This document shows positions 8,428-15,489 of a stretch of 44,953 bases of DNA, in pieces. This stretch comes from Deltaproteobacteria bacterium (GTDB lineage: Bacteria > Desulfobacterota > Desulfobulbia > Desulfobulbales > SURF-16): assembly GCA_024277655.1 (NCBI GenBank), contig JAJRUT010000126.1, positions 1-44,953 of the forward strand, given 5' to 3'. Below the pieces are notes generated by a model that saw only the letters and a program-made list of their open reading frames with translations, searched no databases and was not told where the DNA came from. Both the position numbers and the translations under genes were made by a program. How positions within the stretch are numbered: position 1 is the first letter of the stretch; every line of letters starts with the position of its first letter.

Positions 8428-9939
8428 TTACCGGCGGATAACCTTGTCGCGGGTTCTGTCGTTGCCCCGAATGATAATCCGGTTGACATAGACCAATTCG
8501 CCCTTGCTGATATGGAAATTGACGTCAACCCTGTAGTTCTCAGGGTCTTTTTTTGTATCAGGACTTATGTCGGCAAAGGCGTACCCCTGGGCGGCATAGA
8601 GGTCGTTTAAGGCTAGGGTGTCACTGCGCAGAACGTCCCGGGTGTAATATTTTTCATCACCGAGTCGTGACAGGGCAAGGAGCTGTTCTTTGGGCTGGAT
8701 TAGATCTCCATCAACGGTGATAAGGCCAACCTTGTAGCGCGCTCCTTCCTTTATTTCGAAGGTGACATAGAGCCACTCCTTTTTTTTCTCAATTATGGGC
8801 TCGCCTATTTTCACGTCAATAAAACCATGATTCTGGTAAAAAGCACCGAGGCGGTTGGCATCTTCCTGGACGTAATCACGTTTCAGAACACCGGAGTCGT
8901 TGAACCAGGAGAACCAGTTTTTTTCGGTTGAGACCATAACCTCTAGAAGCTCATCATCATCAAAGCTGGTGTTGCCCTGGAAGACAATATCCTTGATGTA
9001 AACCTTCACCCCTTCGGTGATGACATACTCGATCGCCACGTAGTCCTTTTTGGGATAGGTGAGCCGGGTGATAACCTTGGTGTCATAATAGCCCTTGGCC
9101 TTGTAAAATTGGCGGATGTACGATTCAGACTTATTAACCTGATTGGGGTTGTAGATGGTGTTGTTGCTGACAGTGAGGATCTCCGTGATATCCTCTTCCT
9201 TGATATTGACATTACCACTGATACTGACTGAGCTTATAATTTCCTTTTCTTTGACCTGGAAGGTGACCTCTTTGCCAGCGTCACTGCCTCGGACATCCAC
9301 TGCGACATCATCAAAAAAGCCCATTTTGAAAATGTCCTTAAGATCCTGGCGAATACGGTCAGGATTGTACTTATCGCCAGCACGATTTTCAATGTGTCGG
9401 AGAATGGCGCCACTGTCGATTCTGGTGTTACCGGCAATTTTTACTGAAGCTATACGGTGTAAACGTCCCGTATAGGTGGTGATCTCGTCAACCAGTTTAT
9501 CAAGGGTTTGGGTAACAGCGATAATCTCTGTGTCGCCGAAAATAGCGTGTTTGGCTGTGGCATCAAGAAGGTCAAAGATAACCAGATCAATGGAAATCCG
9601 CTGTCCCAAAACAGTGGCACTACCGGTGACAATATAATCAATCCCGGCAGGGCGGGGAAAGGCATTGATCTGCTTAAAAGCTGGCGGCCAGGTGGCGCTA
9701 TAGTCAAGTTTACCCGTGGTGTCCCCTCGCCCATAGACCTGTTGGTTATGGCGCTTGACCGTGAGAGCATACGCCTCGTCAATGGAGGTGGTGTGCGTGT
9801 CGGACTGGAGGCTGGTAATCTTTAAGGGCAAAAAGAGGGTGTTTGGTCTGGTTTGGGCCGCAAGACTATTGGTGGAAAGAGCCAGCATGATGGTGCAAAT
9901 GCATATGGTGTACAAATGTATGGAACGTAAATATGGCAT
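8428..9939 (-). CDS. bamA: BamA N-terminal part: signal peptide and POTRA1 to mid-POTRA5, ended by an in-frame TAA
   Basis: BamA is the essential outer-membrane insertase. This 503-residue frame starts with a signal peptide (about 1-28, ending NSLAA). It continues through an N-terminal region and POTRA repeats; recognisable pieces are RIASVKIAGNTRIDSGAILRHI, ISSVSISGNVNIKEEDITEIL, VYIKDIVFQGNTSFDDDELLEV and VYVNRIIIRGNDRTRDKVIRR. It stops within POTRA5. In homologues R-R is followed by E-M (for example R-R-E-M-R in E. coli). Here the codon after CGC CGG is TAA, then ATG, so a single G-to-T change of GAA would explain it. The gene lies downstream of lolD, separated by about 370 bp that carry a MITE. 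An ORF ending here would be secreted but have no barrel. Confidence 0.87.
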   Translation of the reverse strand: MPYLRSIHLYTICICTIMLALSTNSLAAQTRPNTLFLPLKITSLQSDTHTTSIDEAYALTVKRHNQQVYGRGDTTGKLDYSATWPPAFKQINAFPRPAGIDYIVTGSATVLGQRISIDLVIFDLLDATAKHAIFGDTEIIAVTQTLDKLVDEITTYTGRLHRIASVKIAGNTRIDSGAILRHIENRAGDKYNPDRIRQDLKDIFKMGFFDDVAVDVRGSDAGKEVTFQVKEKEIISSVSISGNVNIKEEDITEILTVSNNTIYNPNQVNKSESYIRQFYKAKGYYDTKVITRLTYPKKDYVAIEYVITEGVKVYIKDIVFQGNTSFDDDELLEVMVSTEKNWFSWFNDSGVLKRDYVQEDANRLGAFYQNHGFIDVKIGEPIIEKKKEWLYVTFEIKEGARYKVGLITVDGDLIQPKEQLLALSRLGDEKYYTRDVLRSDTLALNDLYAAQGYAFADISPDTKKDPENYRVDVNFHISKGELVYVNRIIIRGNDRTRDKVIRR

Positions 9940-10149
9940 AATAGAATGAAAGATTCCTTGCGGTTGTTAGGCTGGAGGGGCTTTTTTTAAGTATGGCAAT
10001 GTAGCCAAAAAGCCACCACTTGTCATGGTAAAAAAAGTAAATTTCACACTATTAACAAAGCGTTAGGTGGGAATTATTACTAGTGATGCGGGTCTTGGTT
10101 TATTTTCAGAAGGCAGGTGGTAAAAGAGCAGGTTACAGGGGTACTTCCT

Positions 10150-10332
10150 CTAGGAGCTTGTCCGAGGATAGGAAGCCGGCTACAAAGCCAGAGAAATTGG
10201 CCCATTTCCCCGCTAATTTTCCTTAAATAGCCAGTTGTTCGCAGAAAATGATCGAAAAACTGGTCTCAATTTCGAAGTCTGCGCTTATCTCCACCTTTTT
10301 GCTTCGCCTTATATTCTCGGACAAACTCCTAG
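10150..10332. mobile_element. MITE-like element (179 bp plus CTAG duplication) inserted in the 3' end of lolD
   Basis: The ends are inverted repeats. The left reads CTAGGAGCTTGTCCGAGGAT (from 10150) and the right, reverse-complemented, CTAGGAGTTTGTCCGAGAAT (from 10332), 18 of 20 identical. There is no open frame of useful size inside. CTAG stands at both outer edges and fits a 4-bp target duplication. Removing the element and one CTAG joins the lolD frame to DGTLEEVPL followed by TAA, a natural protein end. This strongly supports a recent insertion. A transposase in trans, from an IS with matching ends, would be needed for movement; the IS family is not assigned. I see no gene in the remaining spacer 9940-10149, which is old lolD tail plus the bamA leader. 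Confidence 0.75.
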
Positions 10333-10998
10333 GGTTCCATCCTTTAAGGTCAGACAACGATCCATCTTTCTGGCAAGGGAGTGATTATGGGTCACCATGA
10401 CGGTGGTGAGACCAAATTCATGATTTAACTCGCAAATTAAGTCAAAGACCCGTTGACCTGTGACAGGGTCAAGGTTTCCCGTCGGCTCATCGGCAAGGAG
10501 AATAGTGGGACGGCGGACAAGGGCCCTGGCAAGGGCCACCCGCTGCTGTTCTCCGCCAGACAACTCGGTGATTGGTTGCTCTAGTTGTCGGGATAAACCA
10601 ACCTTGCGGAGAAGGTCACTGGCCTCTCTTATCAGTGTTGCTCGGGGCGCACCACTGATAAGTCCTGGCATCATGGTGTTTTCAAGGGCAGTAAACTCAG
10701 GTAGGAGATGGTGAGCTTGGAAGACAAAGCCTATTTCCTTGTTGCGGAATGAGGCCTGTTGTTTTTCGTTTGCAACTTCAATGGGTTGGGAATTCAGGGT
10801 GAGAGTGCCACTGTCTGGTGAGGACAGGCCTCCCAGGACTTGCAAGAGGGTGGTTTTCCCTGTCCCTGATTCACCGATGATGGCAACCATTTCACCGGCA
10901 TGGATGGTGAAATTCATCTGCTTTAAAACGGTGATTTTTTCGGTACCACTGGTGAATGTCTTAAGCAGATTACGGGCAACTAGGAGTGGCGTTTGCAT
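10309..10998 (-). CDS. lolD: Lipoprotein-releasing ABC transporter ATPase LolD
   Basis: LolD powers LolC/E extraction of lipoproteins from the inner membrane for transfer to LolA. The 229-residue ATPase has Walker [10 protein letters not shown] (about 40-48), the Q-loop region [19 protein letters not shown], the signature [15 protein letters not shown], Walker [13 protein letters not shown] and the switch His (MVTHNHS). It starts 3 bp after the lolC stop, so the two are co-translated or at least co-transcribed. The last residues (GVCPRI and the stop) are encoded by the right end of the inserted MITE; the pre-insertion end was probably EEVPL. The change lies beyond the conserved ATPase fold and is probably harmless. 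Confidence 0.94.
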   Translation of the reverse strand: MQTPLLVARNLLKTFTSGTEKITVLKQMNFTIHAGEMVAIIGESGTGKTTLLQVLGGLSSPDSGTLTLNSQPIEVANEKQQASFRNKEIGFVFQAHHLLPEFTALENTMMPGLISGAPRATLIREASDLLRKVGLSRQLEQPITELSGGEQQRVALARALVRRPTILLADEPTGNLDPVTGQRVFDLICELNHEFGLTTVMVTHNHSLARKMDRCLTLKDGTLGVCPRI

Positions 10999-11001
10999 GG
11001 C

Positions 11002-12228
11002 TTATGACCTCAAGGCCTTGGCTGGCTCGATACGGGACGCGGTCCAGGCGGGGTAGAGGGTGGCAAGCAGGGTAATCAGGACAGCGGATATGGCGATAAT
11101 AGTGATATCCGATGGTAATATTTTTATGGGAAGTGTGGTCATGGGGTAGACGTTACCTGGTAATTCAATGAGTTTATAGCGTTGCAATATCTCACAGATG
11201 CCAAGCCCCCCGATAAGGCCGATAATGGTGCCGGTCAGGCCGATAATAAGCCCCTCAAACATGAAGATGCGCAGGATTTGTTTCTGGTGAGCACCCATGG
11301 CCTTTAAAATGGCAATATCCTTAGTCTTGTCGATCACCACCATGATGAGGGTAGAGACAATATTAAAGGCGGCCACTAGGACAATCAGGGTTAGAATGAC
11401 AAACATGGCCGTTTTCTCGAGTTTCAAGGCTGAGAAGAGGTTCTGGTTCATGGACATCCAGTCTTTAACGATAAAGAGATTACCAAGATCAAGACGTAAA
11501 TCCTTGCCGATAAGTCCAGCCCTGTCGATATCGCTGACAGTGACCTCCAGTCCATGGACTGCGGTGCCGGTCTGGAAAAACTTCTGGGCAGTTTCTAGAG
11601 GGATATAAACCAGTGATGAGTCATATTCAAACATCCCTGTCTCAAAGATGCCGGTAACTTCAAGGGTTTTGATTTTGGGCAGGATACCGATTGGGCTTAA
11701 GGTGCCGGAGGGGGAAAGGAGTCGGAGTTTGTCACCCATCGTGACCCTTAGTTGTCGCGCCAGTTGTATGCCGATGATGATGCCAGGGGTTGCTGTATCA
11801 TCAGTGACTTTCAAGGAAGAGAGGGAGCCAGCACTTAGTTGTTCTGACAGGGCCAAGACCTTTTCAGCCCGTTCGGGGTCAATACCACGCACCACACAAC
11901 CAGAGCCGCCCTGACCTGTGGTAATCATGGATTGTCCATAGATATAAGGCATTACGCCAACAACCTCTTTATGGGCTTCAACCGTATTGATGGCAGTTTC
12001 AGGATCCTGAATGGCACCGCCAAACTGCTGGATAACGACATGGGCGTTGACCCCAAGGATTTTATCACGGAACTCTTCGCCAAAGCCTGTCATAACAGCA
12101 ATAACAACAATAAGAGCTGTTACTCCGAGTGCTACACCGGCCACGGAGATAATAGAAATAAGGGAGATGAAACCCTGTTTTTTGGTGGCCTTCAGGTAGC
12201 GTAGGCAGACGAAGAGTTCAAAATTCAT
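11002..12228 (-). CDS. lolC: Lipoprotein-releasing system permease LolC/LolE
   Basis: This inner-membrane permease works with LolD to release outer-membrane lipoproteins. From the ATG at 12228 it is 408 residues: MNFELFVCLRYLKATKKQGFISLISIISVAGVALGV has the family's N-terminal helix. A large periplasmic domain follows (about 50-260), then three C-terminal membrane helices (MFVILTLIVLVAAFNIVSTLIMVV, FMFEGLIIGLTGTIIGLIGGLGI, IIAISAVLITLLATLYPAW) and the ending ASRIEPAKALRS. An upstream TTG (12249) would add seven residues, but it lies within a hairpin-forming leader. Only one permease gene is present, as in bacteria with a single LolCE/LolF-type protein. It follows lysS by about 110 bp. Confidence 0.9.
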   Translation of the reverse strand: MNFELFVCLRYLKATKKQGFISLISIISVAGVALGVTALIVVIAVMTGFGEEFRDKILGVNAHVVIQQFGGAIQDPETAINTVEAHKEVVGVMPYIYGQSMITTGQGGSGCVVRGIDPERAEKVLALSEQLSAGSLSSLKVTDDTATPGIIIGIQLARQLRVTMGDKLRLLSPSGTLSPIGILPKIKTLEVTGIFETGMFEYDSSLVYIPLETAQKFFQTGTAVHGLEVTVSDIDRAGLIGKDLRLDLGNLFIVKDWMSMNQNLFSALKLEKTAMFVILTLIVLVAAFNIVSTLIMVVIDKTKDIAILKAMGAHQKQILRIFMFEGLIIGLTGTIIGLIGGLGICEILQRYKLIELPGNVYPMTTLPIKILPSDITIIAISAVLITLLATLYPAWTASRIEPAKALRS

Positions 12229-12242
12229 TAAGTTCTTGTGTG

Positions 12243-12271
12243 GGCTCAATCCCCTGAGCCAGCTAAGGCTC
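12243..12271. other. Overlapping hairpin-forming repeats in the lysS-lolC spacer
   Basis: Three short segments, GGCTCA (12243-12248), TGAGCC (12255-12260) and GGCTC (12267-12271), can pair in two mutually exclusive ways around the middle one. On the plus strand the second hairpin is followed by seven Ts, an intrinsic-terminator shape, but no plus-strand gene precedes it. On the minus strand the structures sit 15-45 nt before the lolC start codon. They may be a bidirectional terminator or a leader structure affecting lolC translation. No function can be assigned. Confidence 0.4.
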
Positions 12272-12339
12272 TTTTTTTATCACGAAGATGTTGCTGGAAG
12301 GCACCTGCCCTCGTGGTGCTTAAATAAACTTCAACTAAA

Positions 12340-13827
12340 CTAAACCTGTTTGCTCTCAGGTCGCAGATGGGGAAAGAGGATAACGTCACGAATAGAAGCG
12401 GAATTGGTAAGTAGCATAGTTAAGCGGTCAATGCCGATACCTTCGCCTGCCGCTGGTGGCATGCCGTATTCCAGCGCCCTGATAAAGTCATAATCCACCT
12501 CGGGCGAGATCTCTTCATCGTTGCCACGATTTATAACCTGATGTTCCAATCGTTCTTTCTGGTCAATGGGATCATTTAACTCACTAAAGGCATTGGCAAG
12601 CTCGCGGCCGGTAACAAAGAGTTCAAACCTGTCAGTTATGGTTTTGTCATTATCATTACGTCTGGCAAGGGGGGAGACTTCGGTGGGGTAGGCAGTAATA
12701 TACGTTGGATTGATGAGTTTTTCCTCAACAAGCAGGTCAAACAACTCCATCTTGGCCTTGCCGGGGCCAGCCTTGTCTTCAAGTTCAATATGTTTTTCCT
12801 TGGCAAAGGCGATTATTTTATCCGGATTATCCAGGATATCCTGTTTTATACCGGCGAGTTCAACCAGCGCCTCATCCATGGTGTAACGTTTCCAGGGCGG
12901 AGTAAGGTCAACCTCCTGACCTTCAAACTCAATAACCATACTGTTGTTGATCTTTAAACAGATGGTCGAGATCATATCTTCGGTGAGTTCCATAAGGTCT
13001 TCAAAGGTGGCGTAGGCCTGGTAGAACTCCAACATGGTGAATTCTGGGTTATGGCGGGTGGACAGTCCTTCGTTGCGAAAATTACGATTAATCTCAAAGA
13101 CCCGCTCAAAACCGCCGACAAGGAGCCGCTTCAGGTACAATTCAGGGGCAATTCGCAGGTAGAGATCCATGTCAAGGGCGTTATGGTGGGTTTGAAATGG
13201 CTTGGCTGTAGCACCCCCGGCAATAGCGTGCATCATTGGTGTTTCTACTTCCATGTAGTTGCGCTCTTCAAGATATTCCCTGACCATACGGATGATCTGG
13301 CCGCGCGTCTTGAATACCTCGCGCACCTCGGGGTTAACGATCAGGTCAACGTAGCGCTGGCGATAGCGTTTTTCCACATCCTTTAAACCTTGATGTTTCT
13401 CAGGTAGGGGGCGCAGGGATTTGGTGATATGCTGAAAGGATGAAATTTTCAGGGTTGGTTCACCTTTTTTGGTTCGGAACAGTTCTCCGATGCAACCGAT
13501 AAAATCACCAATATCAAGTTTCTCAAAAACAGTAAACAGCTCGTCCCCGACATCATTTTTACGCAGATAGACCTGACCGCGTCCGGAGCTATCCTGCAGG
13601 GTCATAAAGGCCGCCTTGCCAAAATTACGCATAAGCATAATGCGTCCGGCAATTTTCTTTTCGCCTGTGGCCAGTTTGAAATCCTGGTTTGCTGTGGCTT
13701 CTGGAGGCAGGATCTCAGCAATAGTATGGCTTGGCTTAAAGGTGTTTGAGTAAAGATCGACACCAAGATCGGCCATCTCTTTGGCCTTATCACGGCGTTG
13801 TTGCAAAATTTGATTTAAATCGTCCAT
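12340..13827 (-). CDS. lysS: Lysyl-tRNA synthetase, class II
   Basis: LysS charges tRNA-Lys with lysine and ATP. The 495-residue protein has the class II layout. An N-terminal OB-fold anticodon-binding domain covers about 55-160 (IAGRIMLMRNFGKAAFMTLQDSSGRGQVYL). The catalytic domain follows with motif 1 near RGQIIRMVREYLEERNYMEVETP, motif 2 FRNEGLSTRHNPEFTMLEFYQAYA and motif 3 GEGIGIDRLTMLL near the C-terminus. It sits between a MetE-like gene (60 bp upstream) and lolC. The lysS-lolC-lolD-bamA order is one I associate with delta-proteobacterial lineages. The ATG at 13827 has a modest AGAG upstream. Confidence 0.96.
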   Translation of the reverse strand: MDDLNQILQQRRDKAKEMADLGVDLYSNTFKPSHTIAEILPPEATANQDFKLATGEKKIAGRIMLMRNFGKAAFMTLQDSSGRGQVYLRKNDVGDELFTVFEKLDIGDFIGCIGELFRTKKGEPTLKISSFQHITKSLRPLPEKHQGLKDVEKRYRQRYVDLIVNPEVREVFKTRGQIIRMVREYLEERNYMEVETPMMHAIAGGATAKPFQTHHNALDMDLYLRIAPELYLKRLLVGGFERVFEINRNFRNEGLSTRHNPEFTMLEFYQAYATFEDLMELTEDMISTICLKINNSMVIEFEGQEVDLTPPWKRYTMDEALVELAGIKQDILDNPDKIIAFAKEKHIELEDKAGPGKAKMELFDLLVEEKLINPTYITAYPTEVSPLARRNDNDKTITDRFELFVTGRELANAFSELNDPIDQKERLEHQVINRGNDEEISPEVDYDFIRALEYGMPPAAGEGIGIDRLTMLLTNSASIRDVILFPHLRPESKQV

Positions 13828-13887
13828 TATAATCTCTAATTAATTACAGCAGTTGTTGGTTTAGGTATGTCTAAGCCCGACAGGCTT

Positions 13888-14964
13888 CTAGGTACTTAAA
13901 TATTCGTCACGTAGTGTTTTTGATAAATCCCTTGTCATGGTCAGGACTTTTCTTGCGGCTTCTTCTGATAGAGAGCCGGTTCCGCAACTTGGAGTAATAA
14001 GTGTCTGTTGTAAAATTCTGGCATAATCCCAGTTCTCATTGCATAACTGTCCTGCCTGATCTTTCCACATGGCGGCTAAGGATTCGGGGGATTCCTGTAT
14101 GATGTCTTCTTCCCTGCCAGTTGGCACAATACCCCAGGCGATGATGCCACCGCGCTCGAGAAAGGAATATATCTCATTCTTACAGGTGACAAACTTATCA
14201 AAGAAGCCGTAGGCATCAAAGTTGATTATGTCATAATCCAGGGAAAGGATGAGGGGCCAGTCAGAGTTTGCGCAGATATGAACTCCATCCAGACCGCCGG
14301 CTTTTTTTATAGCAGTGATGACCTCGTTTTGATCCTGTTTGATATCCTCTTTGGAGATGGAAATAAAGGCGGAGGAACCAAGACCTGCAAGGGCCGGCTC
14401 ATCCATAAAGAGGATAACATTACTGTGTATCTGCTTAAGGAAGCGGACCTGCCAGGCCGCCTTCATGGCAAGTCCCTTGTGGATAATTTCCCTAAGGGTT
14501 GGGTCGTAATAACAGGCCCTATTCTCCTGGTCCGTTACGCCGGTAAGAAGGGTGAATGGCCCGGTGATTTGCCCCTTTACGGCGGTCATGGTTGCGGGGG
14601 CCGCCTGCTCAAGGAGGGTGTACAGCCCCATGCCATTTCCTTTGGAGACTTGAAACCGGGACTCGAGGAGGTTAGTATCATCCTCTTCGAGGGTGAGGTA
14701 CTCTTCAAAGAAGGCCAGGGTCTCATCAGCAAAACTTTCTTTTTCGCTATTAAAAATAGTTTTATCAATCGCCCTGTCAAGTCCTGGGAACCCTTCAAGA
14801 AACTGGACAAGCATCCCTTCCTGTTTGATCCCTGGGAGCTGTGGCCAGAGGGGGATGTCTGGGGTATATTTAAAGATCCACTCCAAGGCCTTGCTGTGAC
14901 TTTGCAGGGGGATCGAGCCAATAAGTGTGGCTAGGCCGTTTGCTGAAAATGCGGGTGTAGACAT
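13888..14964 (-). CDS. UROD/MetE-like zinc-dependent methyltransferase
   Basis: The 358-residue protein belongs to the UROD/MetE-like TIM-barrel superfamily, whose members move methyl groups onto thiols through a bound zinc. Visible landmarks are TLIGSIPLQS at the N-terminus, MTAVKGQITGPFTLLTG, LFMDEPALAGLGS, a zinc-type H-x-C in GVHICANSDW, and a late Cys in ITPSCGTGSLS. These match the His-x-Cys and distal-Cys ligands of MetE and MtaA-type enzymes. It lacks the N-terminal folate half of MetE, so it resembles core-MetE or folate-independent methionine synthases. Where MetE has a Glu ligand this protein seems to have INFDAYG. The substrate is not known; methionine synthesis from a corrinoid methyl donor is one possibility. 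The start has a good AGGATG site. Confidence 0.72.
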   Translation of the reverse strand: MSTPAFSANGLATLIGSIPLQSHSKALEWIFKYTPDIPLWPQLPGIKQEGMLVQFLEGFPGLDRAIDKTIFNSEKESFADETLAFFEEYLTLEEDDTNLLESRFQVSKGNGMGLYTLLEQAAPATMTAVKGQITGPFTLLTGVTDQENRACYYDPTLREIIHKGLAMKAAWQVRFLKQIHSNVILFMDEPALAGLGSSAFISISKEDIKQDQNEVITAIKKAGGLDGVHICANSDWPLILSLDYDIINFDAYGFFDKFVTCKNEIYSFLERGGIIAWGIVPTGREEDIIQESPESLAAMWKDQAGQLCNENWDYARILQQTLITPSCGTGSLSEEAARKVLTMTRDLSKTLRDEYLST

Positions 14965-15136
14965 AAAGACATCCTGGTGACAAATTAAGAGGTGGATAAC
15001 TCGCTAGTAGTTAGTCAGTCGAAAGGTGGTTGTCAATTAAAAATTGACCTGAGGTGGCGTAGGCTAAGGATCTGCTAAAATACGGTTTAAATAATGATTA
15101 TTTTGCCAAGAGTCGGTAAAACTTTCCTTCTCCACC

Positions 15137-15165
15137 TTGACTGTTAGCACAAAGTTGATTATTTT
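15137..15165 (+). promoter_or_regulatory. Sigma-70-type promoter of tRNA-Leu
   Basis: TTGACT (15137-15142), 17-bp spacer, TATTTT (15160-15165). Predicted start about 15172, five bases before the tRNA. Confidence 0.5.
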
Positions 15166-15176
15166 CAGGAACCTTA

Positions 15177-15261
15177 GCGAGAGTGGCGGAATTGGTAGAC
15201 GCACTGGTCTTAGGAACCAGCGCCTTACGGTGTGGGGGTTCGACTCCCCCCTTTCGCACCA
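15177..15261 (+). tRNA. tRNA-Leu (anticodon UAG)
   Basis: An 85-nt gene with CCA encoded. The acceptor GCGAGAG pairs with CTTTCGC with one G-U pair. The anticodon stem CTGGT/ACCAG holds loop CTTAGGA, giving anticodon TAG. A long variable arm, typical of Leu tRNAs, and the T arm GGGGG-TTCGACT-CCCCC are present. Confidence 0.96.
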
Positions 15262-15396
15262 TATTAGAGACTTAGGCTCCTCAATTTTCTTTGCAGAAAT
15301 AAGGAATTGTAGGGAGCTGATCGTGGAGGTAGTCTGATACTTTGCTTGTCTCCACGTTACGTATACCCCGGGCGGGGTAGTTTATTTTCAGGGAAA

Positions 15397-15419
15397 CTCC
15401 ATCCGTGGAGATTTTTTTT
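15397..15419 (+). terminator. Intrinsic terminator after tRNA-Leu
   Basis: CTCCA-TCCG-TGGAG stem-loop (15397-15410) followed by a run of eight Ts. It separates tRNA-Leu from the tig promoter region. Confidence 0.65.
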
Positions 15420-15445
15420 ACTTTTTGACCTGGATTGTCAGGTTA

Positions 15446-15462
15446 GCACCTAATTTAGGTGC
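15446..15462 (+). promoter_or_regulatory. Palindrome in the tig promoter/leader
   Basis: GCACCTAA-T-TTAGGTGC is a perfect 8-bp dyad ending 27 bp before the tig ATG. A candidate -35 TTGACC lies at 15425-15430 and the dyad overlaps where the -10 or start should be. It may be an operator or a leader hairpin (GCACCT-AATTT-AGGTGC). Confidence 0.4.
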
Positions 15463-15489
15463 CCATTCATTAATATAAGGATTTTTACA

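Noticed and set aside
8425..8430. Recoding of the bamA stop as selenocysteine or pyrrolysine
   Set aside because: The codon is TAA, whereas known recoding uses TGA or TAG, and the expected residue is Glu.
12256..12278. Plus-strand intrinsic terminator in the lysS-lolC spacer
   Set aside because: The shape is good, but no plus-strand gene lies upstream of it; kept only as a hairpin element.
14278..14934. A 218-codon plus-strand frame inside the MetE-like gene
   Set aside because: Low-complexity shadow frame opposite a gene with conserved zinc ligands and a good ribosome binding site.
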